Source: Thalassocella blandensis (lineage in GTDB: Bacteria > Pseudomonadota > Gammaproteobacteria > Pseudomonadales > Cellvibrionaceae). From it: a DNA stretch of 64,000 bases. Made by a program: the position numbers and the translations under genes. The notes beneath the pieces are model-generated. The model did not search any database. It saw only the letters and a list, made by a program, of their open reading frames with translations, and was not told the DNA's origin. Below, one piece after another: positions 9,854 to 18,547 of this stretch (position 1 is the stretch's first letter; each line of letters starts with the position of its first letter). Location: the NCBI GenBank assembly GCA_902141825.1, contig CABFPG010000004.1:248001-312000 (forward strand), in the 5' to 3' direction.

Positions 9854-12289
9854 TTAACGCAGGTTGATGATGGTTTGCGTTACGGTGTCTGCCGTTTCAA
9901 TGGTTTTCGCGCTCGCCTGGAAATTTCGTTGCGCGATAATCAGCTTCACCAGTTCAGCAGAAATATCCACGTTGGATTCCTCCAGAGCACCGGATTGAAT
10001 GGCCCCCAAAGAACCGGAATTCGCACCCGCGATGCGTGGCTGGCCTGAGGCAAAGTTCTCGACCCAGGCGCTGTTGCCAATAGGTTGCAGACCATCCTGA
10101 TTGGGGAATGACGCCAACGCTACCTGCCCCAGTATCTGAGATTCGCCATTCGTAAAACGCGCGAAGATCACACCGCTGTCATCGATACTTAAGCCGGATA
10201 GGCGCCCAGTGGCATAGCCATTCTGATCAACATCATCAACTGAGAATTCAGCTCCGAATTGCGTTGTACCCGTAAAGTCCACGACAAAGTTTGAACTGGA
10301 GGGAGGCTCTGGTAAAGGGATTGACCCACCGGCCAGGACATTTTGTGGACCCGCTGCAGAGCTGGGATTACCATCTTCATCCAAGGGCACCCAATTAGAC
10401 ACCAGAATTGGATCTGTCAACAGTTCATTGAGCGTGCCATCGTCGTTAAAATAAATATCGTAGGTTGCTCGCGTTGCCACCGTATTATCGGGTGCGGGCA
10501 ATGAGGTATCCGGGTCGCCAACATCTGCGCCATCAATCATTAAATGCACTTGCCAGTGGTTAGGTACTGCAGTGGGATCGGTCGGATCGTAATCCTGCTT
10601 CACAAAATACTGTGTTAATACATGATCCACACCTAGACTATCGTAGATGGTCATCGACGTTGCGCTGTTATACGTTGCCTGGTCAGCAGGATCAAATTCG
10701 TTGATCACCACATCGGTAAACATATCGTTACTGATTGGCTGTAACCGCGCACCAGGTGTGTAGTCGATGTCGTACCCCTCTTCCAGAGTAATATTGAGCG
10801 AGCCGCCCACAACAATTGCGCTGTCCGCTGCATCTAAATTTGTACTGGCTGGAGCCGGGTTCACTTCCAAAGTTTGTTCCAAATCATCAGGATCACCCAA
10901 AACTGTAATGGAATCACCTGCATTACCGCTGATTGAAATACGTAAATCGTCACCACCGGCAGAATGCAAGGCCATGGTTCCCGCCGCCGCATCAAAAGTT
11001 GCGGTAACTCCGGGTAAGGTTGTGTTGGTAAGTGAATTAATTTCCACCTCAATTTCAGCCAGTGTAGCGCCGGTTAAGGTCACTCCATTTAGCGTCATGC
11101 GCAAATCATTTGGGAGATTGCTGTTGAAATTGGTAATGGTTAAATCGGTTTCTGCGGTCGCGGATACACCTTGCAAAGCATTAAGCTCAGACGCACTTAA
11201 TGCTGCAGTGTCGCCCTGACGAAAGTTATAAGTCACCGTCGTACCGTCCGGCGAAACAATATCGATCGCCTGTGCTGGATAGCCATTATCTACGGCTGGC
11301 ACACCCGACGTCGAAGCAATCGCACCGTCCAGACCAATGGCATCAATGTTACCAGACACATCGGTAATGGAAATCGTCTGAGCCAATCCTTCTTCTACTG
11401 CTGTGAAGGAAATACTGTATTGAGGAGTAGCCCCCGATGTATCAACAACCACATCCGCCGCCACATCTATCGTCGTTTCCCCCGCTGTGGGCGGATTAAA
11501 GATCTGGGCATTGATCGCACTGACCATATTACGAATATCATTTAAAGATGCTGTTGCGGTGGTAGGAATTAATGCGGGGTCCAAACTGATAGAGACAGTC
11601 CCCAGGTTAGTTCCCTGGCCAGATAAATCTACCTGAAATTCTACCGGGTTACCATCGTAAGGAGGCGAAGCAATAGGCAGTGTAAAATTATTGCCAAACC
11701 ATTCTGTGGATGTTGCATTTTGCAGCCCACCCTGAGTCACACCAATGTCAACACCGTCCGTTTCGAACTGGTGCCCGATGCTTTGTAATACGGGTTCGCT
11801 CGCATCAAGATTTAATACGGATTCCACCAGTGTAGATCGACGCGGATCTAGGTTGCTGGTTTGGAGTTGTACATCGCCCGCAATACCCCCGATATTTCCC
11901 GACGCATCCGCCTGAAAGCCCTGCAGCCGTGCATCATTAGCATTTACTATATATCCTTCACTGTCCAAACCAAATGACCCGGCACGCGTATATTGTGTTT
12001 CACCACCTTGGTTTATCACAAAGAATCCGGTTCCATTGATAGCGAGGTCTAACTCTTTTTCTGTAAATGCCACGTTTCCCTGGGTAAACCGCTGTGCAAC
12101 ATCCTGCACTTGCACCCCACTACCAACGGCGGTATTGCCTGCCCCCAAAACAGAGGTTGCATATACATCACCGAATTCAGCTCGCGATGATTTAAACCCG
12201 GTTGTCGATGCATTGGCAATATTATTACCAGTCACCGAAAGGTCCGTGGATGCGGCGCGAATTCCACTAAGGGCTGTATCAAAAGGCAT
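9854..12289 (-). CDS. flgE: Flagellar hook protein FlgE (very long form)
   Basis: FlgE is the subunit of the flagellar hook, the flexible joint outside the cell. The N-terminal rod/hook motif (TGNNIANASTTGFKSSRAEF, about residues 22-41) and the C-terminal helix (NVDISAELVKLIIAQRNFQA, ending TQTIINLR) are both intact. At 811 residues it is about twice the length of E. coli FlgE (402). The extra sequence lies in the central D1/D2-type region (about 150-650), which is rich in Thr, Asp, Asn and Val. It is the last gene of flgBCDE, followed by a 12 bp hairpin. Confidence 0.95.
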   Translation of the reverse strand: MPFDTALSGIRAASTDLSVTGNNIANASTTGFKSSRAEFGDVYATSVLGAGNTAVGSGVQVQDVAQRFTQGNVAFTEKELDLAINGTGFFVINQGGETQYTRAGSFGLDSEGYIVNANDARLQGFQADASGNIGGIAGDVQLQTSNLDPRRSTLVESVLNLDASEPVLQSIGHQFETDGVDIGVTQGGLQNATSTEWFGNNFTLPIASPPYDGNPVEFQVDLSGQGTNLGTVSISLDPALIPTTATASLNDIRNMVSAINAQIFNPPTAGETTIDVAADVVVDTSGATPQYSISFTAVEEGLAQTISITDVSGNIDAIGLDGAIASTSGVPAVDNGYPAQAIDIVSPDGTTVTYNFRQGDTAALSASELNALQGVSATAETDLTITNFNSNLPNDLRMTLNGVTLTGATLAEIEVEINSLTNTTLPGVTATFDAAAGTMALHSAGGDDLRISISGNAGDSITVLGDPDDLEQTLEVNPAPASTNLDAADSAIVVGGSLNITLEEGYDIDYTPGARLQPISNDMFTDVVINEFDPADQATYNSATSMTIYDSLGVDHVLTQYFVKQDYDPTDPTAVPNHWQVHLMIDGADVGDPDTSLPAPDNTVATRATYDIYFNDDGTLNELLTDPILVSNWVPLDEDGNPSSAAGPQNVLAGGSIPLPEPPSSSNFVVDFTGTTQFGAEFSVDDVDQNGYATGRLSGLSIDDSGVIFARFTNGESQILGQVALASFPNQDGLQPIGNSAWVENFASGQPRIAGANSGSLGAIQSGALEESNVDISAELVKLIIAQRNFQASAKTIETADTVTQTIINLR

Positions 12290-12417
12290 TGGATTCTCCT
12301 GTCATTCTTCAATTTTCCAACACAGGCTTTCCGTTCACTGAGCTGGACTACGCTTGTATATATTCATCAAACATTGATTCGCCGTAGCGAAGTTACTGCA
12401 ACAATTGTCCACAACTG

Positions 12418-13131
12418 TTATTCGTTAAACTGCTTGATGTCCGCCAGACTGACTGCACCAATTCCAGCGAGGTTTAAAATTAAATTTCCGTTTTGGCCAA
12501 CAGTGACACTATTAACATTGGCACTGAGAGCGGTATCCAGCGCTGTCGGTTCGCCATCTATATCCGCCATGACTTCTATGCGGTAAGTTCCTGCCGCCAG
12601 CCCCTCTTCGTGGCCGCTCACCCAGTCGGTCAACTCACCATTCACTTCCATTCGCACACCATCCCAACGCATGACCAGTTCACCCGCCGGCTGTTCGCCC
12701 AGATCGGCCTGGTCAACCAATGAGCCACTTTCATCATAGATATTAACTTGTACCTTGCCGGTACTCGCTGGTACGTCCACACTGGCACTGACTACACCGC
12801 CTAATTCGAGCATTGTGGTATCTGTAGGCACAGAGACAGATCGACCAACCAGACTGGACGCCTGTAAAGCCTGATTGGCGACAAAGTTACTGGTAAAATT
12901 GTCGAAGTTATTGTTGAGCTTATCGAGACTTTCCACCGAACTGAATTGCGCCAATTGCGCGATAAACTCAGTATTTTCCTGTGGGCTTAAAGGGTCTTGA
13001 TTTTTCAGCTGAGTAATCATTAACTCCAAGAAAGCACTTTGTCCAAGCTCATTGCTCTTTGGTTCAGTTTCCTTTTTCTGCGCGATACCCAGATCAGCAA
13101 AAACGGAATTGGAAGTGTCTATCGTACTCAT
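12418..13131 (-). CDS. flgD: Flagellar hook cap / hook assembly protein FlgD
   Basis: FlgD caps the growing hook and is needed for FlgE to polymerise. The conserved N-terminal segment LELMITQLKNQDPLSPQENT followed by EFIAQLAQFSSVE (about residues 30-63) is diagnostic. The C-terminal half holds FlgD Ig-like and tudor-like folds (for example VPASTGKVQVNIYDESG). Length (237) is normal. It sits between flgC and flgE; 128 bp separate it from flgE. Confidence 0.95.
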   Translation of the reverse strand: MSTIDTSNSVFADLGIAQKKETEPKSNELGQSAFLELMITQLKNQDPLSPQENTEFIAQLAQFSSVESLDKLNNNFDNFTSNFVANQALQASSLVGRSVSVPTDTTMLELGGVVSASVDVPASTGKVQVNIYDESGSLVDQADLGEQPAGELVMRWDGVRMEVNGELTDWVSGHEEGLAAGTYRIEVMADIDGEPTALDTALSANVNSVTVGQNGNLILNLAGIGAVSLADIKQFNE

Positions 13132-13153
13132 GTTGCAGCCCCTGGCTTTGACC

Positions 13154-13594
13154 TTACTGACCCAAAGTTAATACGCGTTGAACCATTTGTTTGGCGGAGT
13201 TCATAACATCCACGTTGACCTGATAGGATCGCGACGCAGAAATCATATTCGTCATTTCCTCAACCACATTCACGTTGGGGTAATAGACATAGCCATTTTC
13301 ATCTGCCTGCGGATGGTGAGGTTCGTAACGCGGTTGTAAGGGTGCATCGCTTTCTACAACACCGTCTACTTTCACGCCGGCCACTTCATCCCCCGGACCA
13401 TCAAAACTGGAAAAGCTTCCGTCTAACATACTGCGATGCAGTGTTGAAAAAACCGGATTTCTAGCACGGTACACCTGATCAATACTGGAAGACGCAGCCT
13501 CGGCATTGGCAATATTGCTTGCGGTGGTATTTAAACGCATGCTCTGCGCATTCATACCTGTTCCAGCGATGTCAAATATGTTTGATAAGCTCAT
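13154..13594 (-). CDS. flgC: Flagellar proximal rod protein FlgC
   Basis: FlgC is a proximal rod subunit. The N-terminus (MRLNTTASNIANAEAASS) and the C-terminal helix (NVVEEMTNMISASRSYQVNV, ending QRVLTLGQ) are the family signature. Length (146) is normal. The gene starts 2 bp after the flgB stop, so the two are probably translationally coupled. Confidence 0.95.
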   Translation of the reverse strand: MSLSNIFDIAGTGMNAQSMRLNTTASNIANAEAASSSIDQVYRARNPVFSTLHRSMLDGSFSSFDGPGDEVAGVKVDGVVESDAPLQPRYEPHHPQADENGYVYYPNVNVVEEMTNMISASRSYQVNVDVMNSAKQMVQRVLTLGQ

Positions 13595-13596
13595 TG

Positions 13597-14004
13597 TTAT
13601 TCACCTTTGATCGCTTTAGTCATGCCTTTGAATTTGCTGTTCAACAATGTAAACGCAACTTGGAATTCCAAACTGTTTTTCATATATTCTGCATGCTCGA
13701 TATTTTCTTCTACGGTGTTTCCATCTATAGAAGGTTGCATTGGCGTACGATAGTAACGTTCAGACATGCCTGTACCATTTCCTGATGCTGACATATTAAA
13801 ATGCCCTTGATGCGTGGCTTTCATAGGCTCTTTTAAGCCGTCACCCATTTGCGCGCTAAAAGCTTCTTGAAAATTGATATCACGTGCTTTGTAGTAAGGC
13901 GTGTCGATGTTGGCGAGGTTGTTGGACAGTACGCTGGCGCGCTCAGCCCGCAGTCTTAACGCCGACTCACTTAACCCCATTGCATTTGCGAAACTTATTG
14001 CCAT
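13597..14004 (-). CDS. flgB: Flagellar proximal rod protein FlgB
   Basis: FlgB is the proximal rod subunit at the base of the rod. The family motif ASVLSNNLANIDTPYYKARD (about residues 24-43) and the C-terminal FQVAFTLLNSKFKGMTKAIK are clear. Length is 135 residues. It is the first gene of flgBCDE, and a sigma-54 motif lies about 46 bp upstream of the ATG. cheR and cheV lie further upstream on the same strand, as in Pseudomonas and Vibrio. Confidence 0.95.
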   Translation of the reverse strand: MAISFANAMGLSESALRLRAERASVLSNNLANIDTPYYKARDINFQEAFSAQMGDGLKEPMKATHQGHFNMSASGNGTGMSERYYRTPMQPSIDGNTVEENIEHAEYMKNSLEFQVAFTLLNSKFKGMTKAIKGE

Positions 14005-14467
14005 AACTCTTTACTTTACGTTTGCCATTGTTGATCTTCACTAGGGTTTTGCAAGGCATATGCCAAAAAACACAACGCCTCCTGAAACACGCTAAGCATT
14101 CGCCAAAAAAATCATATTCTCTATATTTTTCAACAACTTAAAAACACCTCGACCGATAAAAATGAATCGTTGAAATTTGCCCTTTGCGCCTCATTCACTG
14201 CTGACAAGCCTGTGTTTTACGGCAAGCGGCAAGTTGTTTCCGCATACCCGTTTCGACCAGACATAGCGCGTCGTTATAAGAATTCATGTGCGACTAAAAA
14301 ACGGGAATACACCAGGCAAAATGAATGTCCCAGCACAATAAAATGATGGGGTAAGACGGGAGCACCGAAGCACTGGCCTGATTTGGTTTTGCTTGATTTG
14401 GTTTAGCTTAAAGAAGAGAAAAGAAAAAAGATGTGGCACCCCGCCAAGCGCCAGTGGAATTCCAGCC
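14005..14467. other. Intergenic region between flgB and cheR
   Basis: This 463 bp gene-free stretch contains the sigma-54 promoter of flgB near its left end. The rest is A/T-rich with no conserved coding frame or clear terminator. Its length leaves room for an activator-binding enhancer for the sigma-54 promoter, but I cannot identify one. Confidence 0.5.
14050..14066 (-). promoter_or_regulatory. Sigma-54 promoter upstream of flgB
   Basis: On the minus strand the sequence is TTGGCAT-N5-TTGCA: the -24 element TGGCAT and -12 element TTGC with exact 5 bp spacing, plus the preferred flanking T and A. Transcription would start near 14038, about 34 nt ahead of the flgB ATG. It marks flgBCDE as a class II/III RpoN-dependent unit, as known in Pseudomonas. 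Confidence 0.82.
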
Positions 14468-15328
14468 TTAACGAGCTTTTGCCCGATAAAGCACGCCGGG
14501 ATTACAATGCACCATGTCGAAATAATCTGTTGCGCCGGCAAGGCTCTCGGACGAACCTAAAAACAGCAAGCCGTTTGGCCTGAGCGCATTGTGTAGTTTG
14601 ATAAGAATTTCGCGTTTAGTTTCAGCAGAAAAGTAGATCAGCACATTGCGACAAAAGATAATATCGAACTTGCCAAGTGTGACATATCCATCCAGCAAGT
14701 TTAGTGCGCGATAAGATATTCGATTTTGAATCAGCGATTTGGCTTTCCACTTGCCCTCACCCACATCATCAAAATAGCTTTTTAATCGTTCCGGGCTTAA
14801 GCCTCGCGAGATAGATAACTGATCATAAATTCCTGAACGCGCCTGCTGCAGAACCTCACTGGAAAGGTCAGTGGCGACGATATCCACCGCCATATTCCGC
14901 ATAGAATAATTTTGGCGGAGACACTCTTCTACCGTCATACTCAGGGAATAGGGTTCTTGTCCAGATGAACAGGCCGCAGACCAGATTCGTATACGAGCTT
15001 GCGGATTATTCTTATATAACGCGGGAAATGCGGTGTTTTTCAGATAATCAAAGGGATATAAATCTCGAAACCAAAATGTTTCGTTGGTCGTCATATCATC
15101 AATTACACGCTGACGCAGACGAAAATTCTCGGATCGTTTCACTAATTTAGTTAACTCAGAGAAACTCGGACACTCAATTTCACTCATGACTCGGCGCAAC
15201 CGCGTCGCCACGAGATATTGTTTGTTGTCTCCAAGGTCTATTCCCGCCGAATCCCTCAGAAATTTACAAAATTCCTGGTATTCTACGGTCGACAGCGCCA
15301 TCTGGTCGAAGCTGGATTTTGCCACCAT
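14468..15328 (-). CDS. cheR: Chemotaxis protein methyltransferase CheR
   Basis: CheR methylates glutamates of chemoreceptors using S-adenosylmethionine and resets receptor sensitivity in the cytoplasm. The N-terminal helical domain (FCKFLRDSAGIDLGDNKQYL, about residues 20-39) precedes the Rossmann methyltransferase domain. This contains NETFWFRDLYPFDYL, the SAM-binding IWSAACSSGQEPYSLSM and FDIIFCRNVLIYF. Length 286 is normal. A second in-frame ATG nine codons in (MALSTVEY) is an alternative start. The gene follows cheV by about 80 bp. Confidence 0.94.
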   Translation of the reverse strand: MVAKSSFDQMALSTVEYQEFCKFLRDSAGIDLGDNKQYLVATRLRRVMSEIECPSFSELTKLVKRSENFRLRQRVIDDMTTNETFWFRDLYPFDYLKNTAFPALYKNNPQARIRIWSAACSSGQEPYSLSMTVEECLRQNYSMRNMAVDIVATDLSSEVLQQARSGIYDQLSISRGLSPERLKSYFDDVGEGKWKAKSLIQNRISYRALNLLDGYVTLGKFDIIFCRNVLIYFSAETKREILIKLHNALRPNGLLFLGSSESLAGATDYFDMVHCNPGVLYRAKAR

Positions 15329-15408
15329 TAATGCTCTAAACCCATGTTAAAACACAAAAAGGACATAACAGTTATTCACGTGTTCTTATTTATTTTCACT
15401 AGTAAAGG

Positions 15409-16350
15409 TTAACCGGAGGATTTTCCAGTTAATTCGGCTATACGATTATTAACCCGCTTGGCCAGCTCATCCGGGTGGAATTTTGCCAGAAAGTCATTCG
15501 CTCCCACCTTTTGCACCATGGCTTCGTTAAACACCCCGCTTAAAGAGGTATGCAAGATTATATGCATATTTCGAAACCTCGGATCGGCTCGAACCTCTGC
15601 GGTAAAGGTATAGCCGTCCATCTCTGGCATTTCAATATCGGAAATGATTAATAACAACTCATGGTAAGGGTCTTTACCTTCACTCACCATGTGCTGCAAA
15701 AATTCAAGTGCCTCACGACCGTCTTTACACAGCGATGTCTTCACGCCGAGAGACTCCACCACCTTCTGCACTTGCTTTCGGGCGATGGAAGAATCATCGA
15801 CAATTAGAATATGCTTTTGCACCTCGATGTTTTCCTGGGCAGCCCGAATTATTTCCGCGCTCACCTGTTCTTGCAGCGGCGAGACCTCCGCCAGAATCTT
15901 TTCTACATCGATAATTTCAACTAAGCGCCCTTCCACCTCTGTCACCGCTGTCAAATAGTTATCCCGCCCCGAACCTTTCGGTGGTGGATGAATATCACTC
16001 CAGTTCATATTCACTATGCGTTCAACAGCTCTCACAAGAAAACCCTGTGTAGAGCGATTATATTCAGTGATAATCACAAAGCAGTTTTCAATATCTGGTA
16101 GAGGTCGCCCCCCTGTAGCCAGTTTCAAATCCAGTATCGGCAGGGTTCCACCCCGGATGTGCGCGACTCCGCGAACAATCGGGTTACGCTTGGGGATCTC
16201 ATTTAAAGTGGGACATTGGAGTACTTCTTTCACTTTAAATACATTTATCCCATATTGCTGATTTCCACCCAGATTAAAGAGCAATAGTTCTAATCGGTTT
16301 TGTCCGACCAACTGTGTTCTTTGATTAACACTGTCCAATATGCCGGCCAT
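15409..16350 (-). CDS. cheV: Chemotaxis coupling protein CheV (CheW-REC)
   Basis: CheV is a CheW-like adaptor with a response regulator domain; it links receptors to CheA and may buffer phosphate flow during adaptation. The CheW domain covers about residues 15-165 (LLLFNLGGNQQYGINVFKVKE). The receiver domain covers about 178-310, with the acidic pair D185/D186 (ILIVDDSS), phospho-acceptor D238 (IISDIEMPEMDG) and late T and K residues (ILHTSLSG, LAKFHPDEL). I chose the ATG at 16350 (MAGILDSVNQRTQ), which has a GAGAGG site upstream, over the open frame's earlier start. It is divergent from flgA. Confidence 0.93.
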   Translation of the reverse strand: MAGILDSVNQRTQLVGQNRLELLLFNLGGNQQYGINVFKVKEVLQCPTLNEIPKRNPIVRGVAHIRGGTLPILDLKLATGGRPLPDIENCFVIITEYNRSTQGFLVRAVERIVNMNWSDIHPPPKGSGRDNYLTAVTEVEGRLVEIIDVEKILAEVSPLQEQVSAEIIRAAQENIEVQKHILIVDDSSIARKQVQKVVESLGVKTSLCKDGREALEFLQHMVSEGKDPYHELLLIISDIEMPEMDGYTFTAEVRADPRFRNMHIILHTSLSGVFNEAMVQKVGANDFLAKFHPDELAKRVNNRIAELTGKSSG

Positions 16351-16411
16351 GTGACAACGCCTCTCACTTTTCAATAAAAATTTCTTAAGTTTTGCTCTTT
16401 AGTTTAGCAAG

Positions 16412-16427
16412 AGGCACAGGCTTTGCT
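16412..16427 (+). promoter_or_regulatory. Probable sigma-54 promoter upstream of flgA
   Basis: The plus strand reads AGGCAC-N5-TTGCT, one mismatch from the -24/-12 consensus (TGGCAC-N5-TTGCW) with correct spacing. The start would be near 16438, leaving a leader of about 130 nt before the flgA ATG. In Pseudomonas flgA belongs to the RpoN/FleQ class, which fits. Confidence 0.65.
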
Positions 16428-16569
16428 ATAACTTAAATAAAGTATCTTGAGTGTCAAAAATTTGTTGCATGGCTGTGGTATTACTACAGCACCAAGACAC
16501 GCTAAATTCGGGGAAAAGACAATTGAAGTCACTAACAACCCCCACTACATACAGCATAGGACAATAATT

Positions 16570-17289
16570 ATGATGATTCGCAGTTTTTTCAGCCTGCTGG
16601 TGACCTTAGTATTCAGCTCGAATCTGTATGCGTATGAAGTCCAGGACCTTGCCCTGTTAAAGCAAACGGTATTGGACTATACCGATCAGCATTACCGCCA
16701 GGCTTTCGGAGAGGATGAGTTTGATTCGAAAGTAAAGATCGAGGTTGGCGGTTTGGATGTACGACTGAGACTAGCCAAGTGTGACGACAATCTGTCATTT
16801 AAATTAATCGAACCCCCGCACAACCCTCACAATGTCACGGTCAAAACCAGCTGTAATGGGGACAAGCCCTGGACGGTCTACATTCCCGCGACAGTGAACG
16901 TTTTTGAAGACATAATCGTGGCAAATCGTTCTCTGGCACGCGGTGATGTACTGCAGGAAGATGATCTCACCTACAAGCGCGTCAATACCGCCTCGGTAGG
17001 CAGAGGCTTAATGAGCAATATGAAATCGGTTAAAGGAATGGAGTTAAAGCGTTCAGTGCGCGCAGGCGAAACTATTCGTAATAATTACCTGAAAAAGCCT
17101 GATATTGTATTGAAAGGTCAACCTGTGGTAATGAGTGCAAAATCGCGCTTTCTATCTGTAGAAACGACTGGTGTGGCCTTAGTCAATGGGCATATTGGTG
17201 AGCGAATCAAGGTAAAAAATGACAAATCCAAACGCGTTGTGGATGCGCAAGTGGTCGGCCCGGGTAAAGTGAGCGTGGCTGTAAGGTAG
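16570..17289 (+). CDS. flgA: Flagellar basal-body P-ring assembly chaperone FlgA
   Basis: FlgA is a periplasmic chaperone for P-ring (FlgI) assembly. The chosen ATG at 16570 gives 239 residues with a signal peptide (MMIRSFFSLLVTLVFSSNLYA) and has an AGGA site 7 bp upstream; the open frame extends back to 16447 from a GTG without such a site. The SAF-like C-terminal domain has the usual VANRSLARGDVLQEDDLTYK and MELKRSVRAGETI segments and ends in VVDAQVVGPGKVSVAVR. It is divergent from cheV and is followed by flgM. Confidence 0.93.
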   Translation: MMIRSFFSLLVTLVFSSNLYAYEVQDLALLKQTVLDYTDQHYRQAFGEDEFDSKVKIEVGGLDVRLRLAKCDDNLSFKLIEPPHNPHNVTVKTSCNGDKPWTVYIPATVNVFEDIIVANRSLARGDVLQEDDLTYKRVNTASVGRGLMSNMKSVKGMELKRSVRAGETIRNNYLKKPDIVLKGQPVVMSAKSRFLSVETTGVALVNGHIGERIKVKNDKSKRVVDAQVVGPGKVSVAVR

Positions 17290-17369
17290 TTTTTTGAAGT
17301 TTGAAGCGTCATAATCGACAGATATGGGATAAAACTCACATAATTTCGGTAAGTTTTATTAAAAAGCTC

Positions 17370-17396
17370 TAAAGTTAGTTAAGGGTATGCCGATAA
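17370..17396 (+). promoter_or_regulatory. Sigma-28 (FliA) promoter upstream of flgM
   Basis: The plus strand reads TAAAGTTA, 11 bp, then GCCGATAA. This matches the FliA consensus (TAAAGTTT-N11-GCCGATAA) at all but one position with exact spacing. Transcription would start near 17403, about 74 nt before the flgM ATG. It places flgM (and probably flgN) under FliA, giving the feedback loop in which FlgM restrains its own sigma factor. Confidence 0.9.
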
Positions 17397-17476
17397 CCCT
17401 CTCAAGGTAGCTCAGTAAAGCGCATTGTTAAATCGCTTAAGACTATCTCGTGAAAGCAAAACAAACGGTGTTAACA

Positions 17477-17785
17477 ATGGTAATAGATCCTGGCAATAAC
17501 GTGAACTTGCACAGCTCTACATCAGCTAGAGCACGGCAAACGGTGCCCGGCAAATCGGCGGGCGAAGTAAACGACAAGCAGGAAAATCAGAATAGCAGTG
17601 CCGACAGCGTGTCCCTGAGCTCCCAGGGTCAGGCCATTGCGAAAATTGAAGCTAATCTGGTGAATAGTTCAGAAGTGGACGAGGCGAAAGTAGCGCAAAT
17701 TAAAGCGGCGATCACCTCCGGTCGTTACAATATCGACAGTGGTGCAATTGCCGAAAAGATGATGAATCAGGACGGGCTGTTCTAA
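17477..17785 (+). CDS. flgM: Anti-sigma-28 factor FlgM
   Basis: FlgM binds and inactivates FliA until the hook is complete, when it is secreted. I choose the ATG at 17477, giving MVIDPGNNVN, because most FlgM proteins begin MVID; the open frame starts nine codons earlier at a GTG. The result is 102 residues. The N-terminal half is disordered and rich in Ser, Gln and Asn. The C-terminal half (about 50-100, SVSLSSQGQAIAKIEANL then VAQIKAAITSGRYNIDSGAI) is the sigma-binding domain. A FliA promoter precedes it. The HsbA-like protein at 32323-32625 may be a second partner, by analogy with Pseudomonas. Confidence 0.92.
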   Translation: MVIDPGNNVNLHSSTSARARQTVPGKSAGEVNDKQENQNSSADSVSLSSQGQAIAKIEANLVNSSEVDEAKVAQIKAAITSGRYNIDSGAIAEKMMNQDGLF

Positions 17786-17793
17786 ACCCGTCC
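17770..17793 (+). terminator. Hairpin over the flgM stop codon
   Basis: A 7 bp stem (GGACGGG / CCCGTCC) with a 10 nt loop spans the end of flgM and is followed by AGTTTCC. No long T run follows, so it may be a leaky terminator or a stabilising end before flgN, which starts about 275 bp later. Confidence 0.4.
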
Positions 17794-18067
17794 AGTTTCC
17801 ACTGATGCCTTACCCCAACAGCCAAATTAGTGTTTACCCGTCCCCTCGCCTGAATATCCATCACCCCGTTTTTTAGCGCCGCCATTCAAAGCAATGGCTT
17901 ATTTTATGCATAATTCGAGTATTCATTGGCTAATTCGCCAAAATACTGTCGGCGTGTGTACATATGCAACCCGATTTTAAATTCTAGCAACCACTTCTAA
18001 AGCGCAAACCGACTTGTTTTGTCTTATTACACAAGCTCGTTTCACCGCACAAGAAAGAGAGGTAATT

Positions 18068-18547
18068 ATGGCTATTTCCGTCACAGCCCAGCAAATTGAA
18101 GCGCAAATTGCCAGTGACATCGCCGCATGTGAGTCTTTGATTTCTCTGTTAGATCAGGAACAGGAAGCGCTAAAAAACCGAGACCCGGATCAACTCTCCG
18201 AAATTATCGATGCCAAACTCACACCATTGAACCACCTGGAAAACAGTGCAAATGTCCGTGCTCAATGGCTGCGGGAATCCGGCGGTGAAGTGTCCAGTGA
18301 TGCCTGGCTGGAAGTACTCCAGCAAACCCAACAACAAAAACTTAAACAGGACTGGCAGACGTTAAAAAAACTCACACAGCAGTGTAAGCTTAAAAATGAA
18401 GTTAACGGTAAATTACTTGTAAGAAACCAGCAAGTATTTGGTCGTCTGCTCGAGGTCTTGCGCGGTCAAAATAACAATTCGAGCCTCTACAACACCAAAG
18501 GTGCATCAAAGGCCATGGGGGGATCAAACATTATTGGTGAAGCGTAG
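18068..18547 (+). CDS. flgN: Flagellar export chaperone FlgN
   Basis: FlgN is the cytoplasmic chaperone that delivers FlgK and FlgL to the export gate. The start at 18068 (MAISVTAQQIEAQIASDI) has a strong AGAGAGGT site upstream; the open frame reaches 18014. The 159-residue product is almost all alpha-helical with the heptad-like LISLLDQEQEALKNRDPDQL typical of the family, and the C-terminal tail is Gly/Ser/Asn-rich. It follows flgM at a distance of about 280 bp, the usual flgA-flgM-flgN order. Sequence conservation in this family is low, so the call rests on both sequence and position. Confidence 0.85.
   Translation: MAISVTAQQIEAQIASDIAACESLISLLDQEQEALKNRDPDQLSEIIDAKLTPLNHLENSANVRAQWLRESGGEVSSDAWLEVLQQTQQQKLKQDWQTLKKLTQQCKLKNEVNGKLLVRNQQVFGRLLEVLRGQNNNSSLYNTKGASKAMGGSNIIGEA

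Noticed and set aside
10767-11219. 150-codon plus-strand frame opposite flgE
   Set aside because: It overlaps the clear flgE reading frame and has no start signal or family resemblance.
14432-14437. Sigma-54 -24 element TGGCAC near the end of cheR
   Set aside because: No TTGC follows at 5 bp spacing.
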